DNA from: Rickettsiales bacterium
GTDB lineage: Bacteria > Pseudomonadota > Alphaproteobacteria > Rickettsiales > UBA1997
Direction: 5' to 3'
Assembly: GCA_947441695.1 (NCBI GenBank)
Contig: CANEUK010000011.1
Coordinates: forward strand, 1 to 15,509
DNA: 15,509 nucleotides
The translations under genes and the position numbers were made by a program. The notes under the pieces are model-generated. The model saw only the letters and a program-made list of their open reading frames with translations. It searched no databases and had not been told where the DNA came from. Below are positions 7,231 through 14,312 of this stretch, piece by piece. Numbering within the stretch: the first letter of the stretch is position 1; each line of letters opens with the position of its first letter.

Positions 7231-7875
7231 TCAAACATTTTGGGTATATTCCCGCCAATTAAGAAAATTTTTTAAAAATAATAATCCAGATTTTCCGCTT
7301 TTTTCGGGATGAAATTGCACGCCTAGAATATTTTCTTTAACAATGATGGCATTCATTTTATCGCCATATTCAACTTGAACCAAAATGTTATTTTGGTTTT
7401 GGCAAATAAAATGATAAGAATTGGCAAAATAAAAATGTTCGCCATCTTTTAAGTCTTTTAAAACCGAATGTTTTTGATTTTTGATAGAGATTTCATTCCA
7501 GCCCATGTGAGGAATTTTAAGATTTTGCTTTGTTGTAATTTTTTCGACGCGCCCATTAATAAAATCTAAACCCCGATGTTCGCCATTTTCAAAACCAATT
7601 GAAGCCAAAACTTGCATACCAACACAAATACCAAGAAAGGGTTTTTTTTTAACCAAAACTTGCTTTTTTAGTTCAGACAAAAGCCCTTCAACCGATTTCA
7701 AACCATTCATACAATCGCTAAAATCACCAACTCCAGGAAGAACTAGATAATCGGCTAATTGGATTTGTTTGGGATTGTTTGAAATTAAGATTTCATTGTC
7801 ATTTTGAAGCGAAGAAAGGGCGTTAAAAACAGATTCAACATTTCCAGCGCCGTAATCAATAACTACTGTTTTCAT
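7231..7875 (-). CDS. hisH: Imidazole glycerol phosphate synthase glutaminase subunit
   Basis: Class I glutamine amidotransferase that supplies ammonia to HisF in histidine synthesis. The 214 residues start MKTVVIDYGAGN and contain the oxyanion stretch LPGVG, the nucleophile C84 in GICVGMQ, the PHMGWN motif (122-127) and the H189/E191 pair in QFHPEKS, so the catalytic triad is intact. It follows the DUF2628 gene by 3 bases, an arrangement known from alphaproteobacterial his operons. The hisA and hisF genes that usually follow are missing here and grxD comes next. HisH paralogues also act in nonulosonate-sugar pathways; with no such genes nearby, histidine synthesis is the default reading. Confidence 0.92.
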   Translation of the reverse strand: MKTVVIDYGAGNVESVFNALSSLQNDNEILISNNPKQIQLADYLVLPGVGDFSDCMNGLKSVEGLLSELKKQVLVKKKPFLGICVGMQVLASIGFENGEHRGLDFINGRVEKITTKQNLKIPHMGWNEISIKNQKHSVLKDLKDGEHFYFANSYHFICQNQNNILVQVEYGDKMNAIIVKENILGVQFHPEKSGKSGLLFLKNFLNWREYTQNV

Positions 7876-7878
7876 GCT

Positions 7879-8340
7879 CTAATCGAGACCAGTTTGTTTT
7901 TTTAATTTCATTGTTTGGCGATAAAGCTTTGGATCTAAAATAGCGTCGCCAAATTCATTGATGTTATTTTGTGAGTTTGGTGAAAAGTTTTGAGCGAATC
8001 GTAATTGGGCGTTAGATTTACTACTTCCAAAAATTAGACCAACAAATTGATAGTTTTTTTTTCTAAGATGTTCGCCAAACCAGTAATTTGCATTAATGGC
8101 AATCATGAAAGAAAATAAGATTTCTAGCAAAATTTTATTAGATCTAAAAAAGTCATTCGCAAAGAAGGCGAAGCTTATGTTCAAAGCAATTAGAACAAAA
8201 AATTCATTCCACATTTTGTGGCTCAAAAACCAAAAAGGTCCAAAACAAAACGCAAAAAAAGAGAATCCTTCTTTCAAAAGAATTACATCTTCAATTTTTT
8301 CTTCTGAATTTCTTTTTATTAAAGCGTTGTAAAGACGCAT
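7879..8340 (-). CDS. DUF2628 domain small membrane protein
   Basis: The 153-residue protein has unknown biochemical role. Residues 25-44 (GFSFFAF...PFWFLSHKMW) are the DUF2628 signature, an aromatic-rich membrane stretch. Further hydrophobic segments lie at about 46-62 and 70-87. The polar C-terminal tail of about 50 residues is rich in asparagine, glutamine and lysine and probably cytosolic. It is coupled to hisH (3-base gap), matching the hisH-DUF2628 adjacency of other alphaproteobacteria, but no enzymatic link to histidine synthesis is established. The start ATG lies just past the rplT terminator, so it probably begins a new transcription unit. Confidence 0.82.
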   Translation of the reverse strand: MRLYNALIKRNSEEKIEDVILLKEGFSFFAFCFGPFWFLSHKMWNEFFVLIALNISFAFFANDFFRSNKILLEILFSFMIAINANYWFGEHLRKKNYQFVGLIFGSSKSNAQLRFAQNFSPNSQNNINEFGDAILDPKLYRQTMKLKKQTGLD

Positions 8341-8366
8341 TTTTGAAAGCGTTTAATGTTTGTTGT

Positions 8367-8393
8367 AAAAAGGCGAAAAAAATTCGCCTTTTT
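8367..8393 (-). terminator. Rho-independent terminator of rpmI-rplT
   Basis: A perfect 11-base-pair stem joins AAAAAGGCGAA (8367-8377) and TTCGCCTTTTT (8383-8393) around a 5-base loop. On the minus strand the stem ends in a T-run directly after the rplT stop codon. The flanking A and T runs would let it work in either direction. Confidence 0.88.
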
Positions 8394-8402
8394 AAAAATG
8401 TT

Positions 8403-8762
8403 TTAAGCACTCAATGAGTTTTTAGCTTTTTCAACAATTCTAGCAAAAGTTTCTGGTTCTCGAGTGGCAAGATCAGATAGAACTTTTCGATCGAGATCAA
8501 TTTTAGCTGTTTTTAAGGCGCTGATAAATTTGGAATAGATCATTCCATGTTCTCTAACCGCTGCGTTTATGCGTTGAATCCAAAGAGCGCGGAAGTCGCG
8601 TTTTTTATTTCTGCGATCGCGATAAGCATAACGCAAAGCTTTTTCAACTTTTTGAATTGCAATTCTATAACAATTTTTGGCGCGACCACGATAACCCTTG
8701 GCCATTTTGATGATTTTTTTGTGTCTAGCTTTTTTTGTGACACCTCTTTTTACACGACTCAT
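8403..8762 (-). CDS. rplT: 50S ribosomal protein bL20
   Basis: Binds 23S rRNA early in assembly of the large subunit and, in several bacteria, represses its own operon. The 119 residues begin MSRVKRGVTKKARHKKII and continue with AKGYRGRAKNCYRIA and RDRRNKKRDFRALWIQRINAA, unmistakable for bL20; length is typical. The ATG at 8762 is preceded by a clear Shine-Dalgarno sequence. It follows rpmI across an unusually long 112-base gap and is ended by a strong hairpin. pheS, which often follows, is absent. Confidence 0.98.
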   Translation of the reverse strand: MSRVKRGVTKKARHKKIIKMAKGYRGRAKNCYRIAIQKVEKALRYAYRDRRNKKRDFRALWIQRINAAVREHGMIYSKFISALKTAKIDLDRKVLSDLATREPETFARIVEKAKNSLSA

Positions 8763-8769
8763 TGATTTT

Positions 8770-8773
8770 CTCC
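8770..8773 (-). promoter_or_regulatory. rplT: Shine-Dalgarno site of rplT
   Basis: GGAG on the minus strand, 7 bases before the rplT ATG. It is the clearest ribosome binding site among the genes of this window and confirms the start. Confidence 0.7.
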
Positions 8774-8813
8774 AAAAAATTATTTTAACATTTTTTATCT
8801 TATGAAACCTAGC

Positions 8814-8822
8814 TTAAGGCTT
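8814..8822 (-). promoter_or_regulatory. Possible L20 operator half-site in the rpmI-rplT gap
   Basis: On the mRNA strand this reads AAGCCTTAA, fully complementary to TTAAGGCTT in the rpmI leader (9125-9133), about 300 bases upstream. In E. coli, L20 represses rpmI-rplT through a long-range pairing of the same geometry, spanning rpmI. The pairing here is seen; the regulatory role is inferred. Confidence 0.35.
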
Positions 8823-8874
8823 GGCGATAAAGTATTCTGATTAAATTTAAGATTAGAAATTAAGTTTGATTTTA

Positions 8875-9078
8875 TTAGCGATTATAGGGCATTTTGTATT
8901 TCAAAATACTTGCTGAATGACCTTCGGAAAGAACGGCTCCTTTGCGTAAGTTTCTGATTCTGGTTTGGCTTTTTTTGCCTAGATTGTGTCTTTTTCCAGC
9001 TTGTTTGTGAACAATTTTTCCGGTGCCGGTTACCTTGAATCTCTTCTTGGCACCGCTGTTTGTTTTCATTTTTGGCAT
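8875..9078 (-). CDS. rpmI: 50S ribosomal protein bL35
   Basis: Small basic large-subunit protein. The 67 residues begin MPKMKTNSGAKKRFKVTGTGK and end in KYKMPYNR, the standard bL35 layout and length. The ATG at 9078 is chosen over a TTG at 9090 because the family begins MPKMKT. No Shine-Dalgarno sequence is obvious. It leads the rpmI-rplT unit; infC, the usual upstream neighbour, is not present. Confidence 0.97.
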   Translation of the reverse strand: MPKMKTNSGAKKRFKVTGTGKIVHKQAGKRHNLGKKSQTRIRNLRKGAVLSEGHSASILKYKMPYNR

Positions 9079-9305
9079 ATCGTTTTTCAAATTAAAATTA
9101 AGTAAGCTCAGTTTAGTAGGTAGAAAGCCTTAACCTAAAAACTAGATACCGCGCTCAATTTACAGAACGCGGCAATTATTATCGACCAGACGCCGAAATT
9201 TTTTAAAAGATTTTGATTTTGCGAAAGATGATAGATTTTTAAAATTTTAAGCAAGCTGCGAAGAATTTAAAAAAAGCAAAACACACAACACAAAAACCAA
9301 ATCTT
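9079..9305 (-). promoter_or_regulatory. rpmI leader with hairpin
   Basis: These 227 non-coding bases lie between the tRNA and rpmI. They hold a hairpin CCGCG (9149-9153) / CGCGG (9168-9172) with a 14-base loop, the only GC-rich spot here. On the mRNA it lies just upstream of TTAAGGCTT (9125-9133), which can pair with the rpmI-rplT gap. The hairpin could be part of an L20 operator or a terminator of the tRNA transcript. No convincing promoter was identified. Confidence 0.4.
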
Positions 9306-9382
9306 TGGTGGGATCAGTAGGACTCGAACCTACGACCAAGACGTTATGAGCATCCTGCTCTAACCAACTGAGCTATGATCCC
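9306..9382 (-). tRNA. tRNA with CAT anticodon (tRNA-Ile2 or elongator tRNA-Met)
   Basis: The 77 bases fold as a complete cloverleaf: acceptor GGGATCA/TGATCCC, D arm GCTC...GAGC, anticodon stem GGATG/CGTCT with loop CTCATAA (anticodon at 9346-9348), variable loop TGGTC and T arm GTAGG-TTCGAGT-CCTAC. Discriminator A and an encoded CCA follow. The paired G1-C72 end rules out initiator tRNA. The anticodon region and the TTGGTCG stretch look more like the lysidine-modified tRNA-Ile2 than elongator Met, but this is judged by resemblance only. Confidence 0.95.
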
Positions 9383-9571
9383 AAATAGCAATTGTTTGAT
9401 TTTTTAAAAAGACCAAAAACAAAAGAGGTGCGCAACCTATGAGCCAATTGGTTTTTTGCAAGAGTTTTTCTTTCTTAATAATTTTATTTAAATTCTGGTT
9501 CGTGATTAGTTTTTACTATATCAAAACTCAATTAAAGAAGCCCGATTTTAGCCATTTTTTCTTGCCACCTT
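9383..9571. other. Intergenic region, nothing assigned
   Basis: These 189 AT-rich bases lie between the acyltransferase stop and the tRNA. They must hold the tRNA promoter, but no good -35/-10 pair was seen. A plus-strand reading frame begins here and runs on antisense to the acyltransferase; its composition is low-complexity and no family is recognised. Confidence 0.3.
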
Positions 9572-10357
9572 TCAATTTTTCGCAATCTCAAAAGACTTTT
9601 CTTGAACCAAATTTAACCTTTCTTCAACTTTAATTTTGATTTTTTCTACTTCGTCTTTTGAAGCTTCGCGCGAAACATAAATTGGCATTTCGTCAAAATA
9701 AAAACACAAAGTTGAAAATGGCAAAGGCAAGTTAAAATTATCCCAAGTTTTTAATTTTTTAAAACGCGAAGATGAGCAAGATATTGGAAAAATTCCTGCG
9801 CCAGAAATGCGAGCAATATTAACTATTTCGCCGTTAATTTTTTGATTTGGCCCACGCGGTCCATCTGGCGTAATTCCTAAAGAATATCCTTTTTCTAAGA
9901 CTTTAAAAATTTTTTTAAATCCAGCAAAATCAATGCCTCGTGAAGATTTTCGACCAGATTTAGATGATCCTAAAATTGATATTAACCCCAATTTTTCCAT
10001 TATTTTGCCCACAAATTGACCATCGCCATGGCGCGAAGACAAGGTGGCAAAATTGTAGTTTGGATAAATTTTTTTTATTCTGATTGTAATAAATGGAATC
10101 ATCATCAGGCGATTATGCCAAAAACACACAATTAAAGGTTGATTATTTTTTGCCGCCTCTAGCGCAATTTCTTCGTTAATAAATTTTTTTTTGCTACTGT
10201 AATAAACCAAGCGCATGTAAGACAAAAAAATCAAACACAAAATTTCTTGAAACAGCCAAGAATAAGTTAACTTACGCAACAAAGCTTTGATTTTGGTTTT
10301 GATGTCGTACCACCCAATGTTGGTTTGATAGCCAAAAATTTTAGATTTTTTTGTCAT
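9572..10357 (-). CDS. DUF374 lysophospholipid acyltransferase family protein
   Basis: Membrane-associated acyltransferase of the LPLAT/DUF374 group, thought to act in lipid or lipid A precursor acylation; the exact substrate is unknown. In 261 residues a hydrophobic segment (about 33-52) is followed by FWHNRL (79-84), where H81 is the likely catalytic histidine, SRHGDG (108-113) and ITPDGPRGP (162-170), the family's acceptor motif. Length is slightly above the 210-240 common for DUF374. Its ATG overlaps the upstream stop by four bases (ATGA), so it is coupled to the membrane protein gene before it. Confidence 0.87.
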   Translation of the reverse strand: MTKKSKIFGYQTNIGWYDIKTKIKALLRKLTYSWLFQEILCLIFLSYMRLVYYSSKKKFINEEIALEAAKNNQPLIVCFWHNRLMMIPFITIRIKKIYPNYNFATLSSRHGDGQFVGKIMEKLGLISILGSSKSGRKSSRGIDFAGFKKIFKVLEKGYSLGITPDGPRGPNQKINGEIVNIARISGAGIFPISCSSSRFKKLKTWDNFNLPLPFSTLCFYFDEMPIYVSREASKDEVEKIKIKVEERLNLVQEKSFEIAKN

Positions 10358-11469
10358 CCCCGACTATTTTCAGTTCTTTCTGTTGACGACAGGGCTGTGA
10401 AAGATCCTGGTCTTATTCCAATTGTCGAGACGTTTACTTGATTAGGCGTCAACCGCCTTACCGAAGCATCTACGCTTCCATTATCTAATAAATCTTCGAT
10501 CATTATTGAAACATTAGCAGCAAACAAGGCTCGTTCTGCAACTGGTAAAGAATCGACTATGTTTTGATTGAGCTCTTTGCAGTTATCTTTGAATTCATCC
10601 ATATTTAGATTGGGTAAATTTCGACTATCAATTTCCTGATAATTTCTTAATTTGTCTTGGATAATAGCGCAGGAAATTGCTTGAATCACCCTTTTATTTC
10701 CTATGCTAGCACTTGGAATACTAGGAATATTAACTTCACGAAACGGTTGTCCCAATTCTCTTCTAAAATCTTCTATAGCAATTGTTAATGGTTTGTCGCC
10801 ATTTTGTAGGTTGCCAAGGTTGGATGAGCCATCTGAAAATACGCGATTAACGATTGCCAGCAAATCTTGGTTATTTATTTCTTTAAGTCTGGGGGAGCTT
10901 TCTATAGCTCTAAATATGGCAGCACAATGATTGCCGGGAAAATTTGCTTGTAAATTAAGAGTTCTAGATAGCAGATTGACTAAATTTGGTAATGGATCAT
11001 TAGGAACCGGAGCTACTTGTGGTTCAACTTGGTTTTGCAATTCGGGCTGAATGTTATTTTCTATATTTGCTTCGTTTTGAGGAGCTACATTTCGATTTGG
11101 ACCCCAAAAAACAGCGGCACTACGTATTAATTGAGGTGCTGCTGTAAGCACCGTTAATGATACCGACGCACCTACATAAAGCGAAATAATTTTAGTAATA
11201 AGATTTTCGGTAGTTAGCCCTACGGAAAATCCAACAGTTATCGAAACAGCACAAAGAGAACCTATGAATAAATTACTAAAACGGTCATTGAGTAAATTAT
11301 TCCTATTGCCTCTATTTGGAGCGCGACGCGGATTATATAATTCAATGGCTGGAGCTTGTTGGGCAACTTCTGCAACTTCCTCATTTTTACCATCTTCAAC
11401 AGAGCCATCATCAGTTTTTGTGTCATGGTTAACCAATTCATCAAAAGGATGTTTGTGTAGATTTTTCAT
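10354..11469 (-). CDS. Unrecognised protein with two membrane helices
   Basis: I do not recognise this 371-residue protein. Residues 1-60 are polar, acidic then basic (RRAPNRGNRN). Two hydrophobic helices lie at about 67-87 and 93-112. A linker of about 35 residues (120-155), rich in Asn, Gln, Pro and Glu, leads to a soluble, probably helical C-terminal region of about 210 residues. There is no signal peptide and no catalytic motif. The ATG at 11469 is 2 bases after the transaldolase stop and fits better than the upstream TTG at 11499, which would overlap that gene. The stop overlaps the acyltransferase start. Some stretches (10381-10440, 11101-11160) are 45% G+C by hand count, higher than the neighbours, which may mean a different history. 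Confidence 0.75.
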   Translation of the reverse strand: MKNLHKHPFDELVNHDTKTDDGSVEDGKNEEVAEVAQQAPAIELYNPRRAPNRGNRNNLLNDRFSNLFIGSLCAVSITVGFSVGLTTENLITKIISLYVGASVSLTVLTAAPQLIRSAAVFWGPNRNVAPQNEANIENNIQPELQNQVEPQVAPVPNDPLPNLVNLLSRTLNLQANFPGNHCAAIFRAIESSPRLKEINNQDLLAIVNRVFSDGSSNLGNLQNGDKPLTIAIEDFRRELGQPFREVNIPSIPSASIGNKRVIQAISCAIIQDKLRNYQEIDSRNLPNLNMDEFKDNCKELNQNIVDSLPVAERALFAANVSIMIEDLLDNGSVDASVRRLTPNQVNVSTIGIRPGSFTALSSTERTENSRG

Positions 11470-11471
11470 AA

Positions 11472-12125
11472 CTAAATTTTCTGTTTGGTTGAAGCCCAAT
11501 CTTTAACAAAAGTTTCCAAGCCTTTTTGGGTTAGCGGATGTTCAATTAATTGTTTTAAAACTTTAGCGGGAATTGTTGCAACATCTGCGCCAATTCTGGC
11601 GGCGGCGGTGATGTGAATTGGATTTCTGATTGAAGCCACCAAAACTTCGGTTTTAAATTCAGAATAGTTGGAATAAATGTCGCAAATTTCTTCAATCAAA
11701 GACATTCCGTCTTGTCCAATGTCGTCAAGGCGTCCAACAAAAGGTGAAACAAAAGTGGCGCCAGCTTTGGCGGCTAAAATTGCTTGAGCGGCAGAAAAAC
11801 AAAGTGTCACGTTAGTTTGAACGCCTTTATTAGAAAAATATTTACAAGCCTTGAGTCCGTCCAAAGTCATTGGCAATTTAATACAAACATTTTTGGCAAT
11901 TTTGCTTAAAATTTCGCCTTCGCGCACCATGTTTTCGTAGTCTGTTGCGGCAACTTCGGCGCTTACGGGGCCAGAAACAATTTTGCAAATTTCGGCAATT
12001 ACTTCTTTAAAATCTCTGCCAGATTTAGCGATTAAACTTGGATTTGTAGTAACTCCATCAAGCAATCCATAAGCGGCAATTTCGGCAATTTCGGCAATTT
12101 CGGCAGAATCAATAAAGAATTTCAT
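11472..12125 (-). CDS. tal: Transaldolase, short TalC/Fsa type
   Basis: Transfers a dihydroxyacetone unit between sugar phosphates in the non-oxidative pentose phosphate pathway, or acts as fructose-6-phosphate aldolase. The 217 residues begin MKFFIDSAEIAEI and contain LLDGVTTNPSL (21-31), the Schiff-base lysine K83 in CIKLPMT, NVTLCFSAAQA and FVSPFVGRLDDIG. The size matches the single-domain subfamily of about 215-220. The ATG at 12125 is favoured over an upstream TTG at 12161 because the family starts MKFFIDT/S. It leads a three-gene minus-strand unit with the unrecognised membrane protein and the acyltransferase. Which of the two activities it has is not decidable here. Confidence 0.93.
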   Translation of the reverse strand: MKFFIDSAEIAEIAEIAAYGLLDGVTTNPSLIAKSGRDFKEVIAEICKIVSGPVSAEVAATDYENMVREGEILSKIAKNVCIKLPMTLDGLKACKYFSNKGVQTNVTLCFSAAQAILAAKAGATFVSPFVGRLDDIGQDGMSLIEEICDIYSNYSEFKTEVLVASIRNPIHITAAARIGADVATIPAKVLKQLIEHPLTQKGLETFVKDWASTKQKI

Positions 12126-12208
12126 AAGTTTTTTTGTTTGAATTTTTTTTGAGAACAGCAATTTGGTAGGAAAAAATTAATTTTAAAAAATCTCGTAATC
12201 AACTAATC
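12126..12208. promoter_or_regulatory. Divergent tal/priA promoter region
   Basis: These 83 AT-rich bases separate two divergent genes and must contain promoters for both. No clear -35/-10 pair or Shine-Dalgarno sequence is seen. Confidence 0.35.
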
Positions 12209-14179
12209 ATGTCAAAAATTTTTGCACAAGTTTTGTTACCTTTGGCTTTAAACAAGCCTTTTACTTATTTAGCCCAAAGCCACATTGAAATTGGCGACAT
12301 AGTTTTGGTTGAATTTGGTAAAAAACAAATTTGGGGCGTGGTTTTTGCGCTTGATTCTGTGGTTTTAGAAGATTTTAACGAAGAAAAAATTAAGCCAATT
12401 TTAGAAAAAAACTTTCAACTAAAATTCACCAAAAATCAGTTAAAGTTTATTGAGATAATTTCGTCTTACAATATCGCCAATTCTGGTTTGGTGCTTCGTG
12501 CTTTTATCGGAATTTTAAATTCCAACAAAGTTAAAAAAATTGTCCAAGTTCTAACGCAAAAAATTGAGTCACAAAATTTTTCTTTAAAAAAATTATCGCC
12601 AAAACAGCAAGAAACTTTTGAAAAGCTTTGCGAGGTTGAAAAAAATTCAATAAGCTTGCTTGATGGCGTCACTGGCTGCGGCAAAACCGAAATTTACTTT
12701 GCTTTAATTGGCAAAATTTTAACTCAAAACTCGTCCGCCCAAATTTTGATTTTGTTGCCCGAAATTTCTTTAACCAGCCAATTGCTAAAACGCTTTGAAG
12801 AGCAATTTGCTTTTAAGCCAGCGCTTTGGCACTCAAAAATTTCACAAAAAGAAAAGCGTGAAATTTTTTATGGCGTGGCGCAAGGTTCGCTCAAAGTTTT
12901 GATTGGCGCGCGTTCGGCACTTTTTTTGCCATTCAAAAATTTGCAATTAATTGTGATTGACGAAGAACATGACGGTTCTTTTAAACAAGAAGATGTTTTT
13001 AATTTTCACGCCCGCGACATGGCGATTGTTAAGGCAAAATTAGAAAATTTTTTGGTTATTTTGTCTTCGGCAACTCCAAGCCTCGAAACTTATGCCAACG
13101 CGATTTCGGGCAAATATCATCATTTTATTTTAGACCAAAGCTTTGGTCAAAAAAATGAAATTGAATTGATTGATTTGCGTCGCGAAAAAATGCCAGCGCA
13201 ACAATTTTTGTCGCATAAATTGCGCGATGAAATGGTCAAAAACTTAGAAAACAAAAAACAAACTTTGCTTTTTTTAAATCGCCGCGGATATGCGCCCGTA
13301 AGCTTGTGCAAATATTGTGGCAAAAAATATCAATGCCAAAATTGCGACTTCCATTTAGTTTTGCACAAAACCAAGCAAAAACTGATTTGTCATCATTGTG
13401 GTCATCAAGAAAAAGCAGTTTTGGATTGCAAGTTTTGCGGTCAAAAAGATGGGTTAATTTCGGTTGGCGTTGGCGTAGAAAAAATTTTTGAAGAAGTAAA
13501 AGATTTTTTGCCCGAAGCCAGAATTGCCTTAATCACCAGCGATAATGTAGCTGGTTTTGGCGATGTTGAAAAGTTAGTTAGTCAAATTTTAAAAGAAGAA
13601 ATCGATGTAATTATTGGAACCCAAATGATTGCAAAAGGTCATGATTTTGGCAATTTGACACTGGTTGGAATTGTTGATGCTGATGGTTTGCTTTATTCTT
13701 CGCAGCTACGCGCCCTAGAAAAAACTTATCAAATTTTAACTCAAGTAATTGGTCGCGCCGGAAGGCGGCAAATTGCGGGAAAAGTTTTGATTCAAACGCA
13801 CAATCCGCAAAATTTTATTTTTGAACAAATACTCAAAAACAACAAAAAAGATTTTTACGATTTTGAATTGCAAAACCGCCAAAGCCTTGATTTACCTCCT
13901 TTTGGAAGATTGGTTAAATTAGAAGTTAGTTCTTTTTTAGAAAGTGAGGCAAAAAACTTTGCCAAAAAACTAGTTCAGAATTTTCCGGTTGACGATAAAA
14001 TTGAAATATTTGGACCCGCGCCCGCCGCCATTCAACGCTTAAAAAATCGCCATCATTTTTTGGTTAATCTAAAAACTGCCAAAAAAGTAAACTTACAAAA
14101 ATTGATTGCGGATGTGTTGAAAAATCTCGAAATACCCAAACTAGTCAAAATTAGAATAGACGTTGATTCAACAAGCTAA
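12209..14179 (+). CDS. priA: Primosomal replication restart helicase PriA
   Basis: 3'-5' superfamily 2 helicase that reloads the replisome at stalled or repaired forks. The 656 residues show the N-terminal 3'-end binding domain (PFTYLAQSHIEIGDIVLVEFG, Trp42-Gly43), Walker A GVTGCGKT (153-160), the DEEH box (251-254), SSATPS (286-291) and eight zinc-binding cysteines (367, 370, 376, 379, 394, 397, 407, 410). Helicase motifs GTQMIAKGHDFG and QVIGRAGRR follow, then the PriA C-terminal domain. It is shorter than the 730-residue E. coli protein, with compact N-terminal domains, but all motifs are intact. It stands alone, divergent from tal. Confidence 0.96.
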   Translation: MSKIFAQVLLPLALNKPFTYLAQSHIEIGDIVLVEFGKKQIWGVVFALDSVVLEDFNEEKIKPILEKNFQLKFTKNQLKFIEIISSYNIANSGLVLRAFIGILNSNKVKKIVQVLTQKIESQNFSLKKLSPKQQETFEKLCEVEKNSISLLDGVTGCGKTEIYFALIGKILTQNSSAQILILLPEISLTSQLLKRFEEQFAFKPALWHSKISQKEKREIFYGVAQGSLKVLIGARSALFLPFKNLQLIVIDEEHDGSFKQEDVFNFHARDMAIVKAKLENFLVILSSATPSLETYANAISGKYHHFILDQSFGQKNEIELIDLRREKMPAQQFLSHKLRDEMVKNLENKKQTLLFLNRRGYAPVSLCKYCGKKYQCQNCDFHLVLHKTKQKLICHHCGHQEKAVLDCKFCGQKDGLISVGVGVEKIFEEVKDFLPEARIALITSDNVAGFGDVEKLVSQILKEEIDVIIGTQMIAKGHDFGNLTLVGIVDADGLLYSSQLRALEKTYQILTQVIGRAGRRQIAGKVLIQTHNPQNFIFEQILKNNKKDFYDFELQNRQSLDLPPFGRLVKLEVSSFLESEAKNFAKKLVQNFPVDDKIEIFGPAPAAIQRLKNRHHFLVNLKTAKKVNLQKLIADVLKNLEIPKLVKIRIDVDSTS

Positions 14180-14193
14180 AAAGCAAATTTTTA

Positions 14194-14222
14194 TTGACAG
14201 CTTTTTGTCAAGAATTTCTAAA
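14194..14222 (+). promoter_or_regulatory. Candidate promoter of the prepilin gene, overlapping a hairpin
   Basis: TTGACA (14194-14199), a perfect -35, is followed after 17 bases by TCTAAA (14217-14222), a 4/6 match to the -10. TTGACA also pairs with TGTCAA (14206-14211) around a 6-base loop just after priA, so this may instead be a weak terminator; no T-run follows directly. Confidence 0.4.
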
Positions 14223-14312
14223 TCTTTTTTTCAAAGAATCTCAATTGGTTTTTGATTTTTTTCGCGTATTTGGCTCCAAAACTTCCACAAATCTGAAATT
14301 TGTTTTTTAGTT

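Noticed and set aside
9439..9633. Plus-strand 64-codon frame overlapping the acyltransferase 3' end
   Set aside because: Low-complexity Phe/Leu/Lys sequence typical of AT-rich DNA, partly antisense to a firmly identified gene, with no recognisable family.
12062..12125. Triple GCAATTTCG repeat in tal (AEIAEIAEI), suspected codon expansion
   Set aside because: The spacing between FIDS and LLDGVTTNP is the same as in ordinary TalC proteins, so the repeat replaces rather than adds residues.
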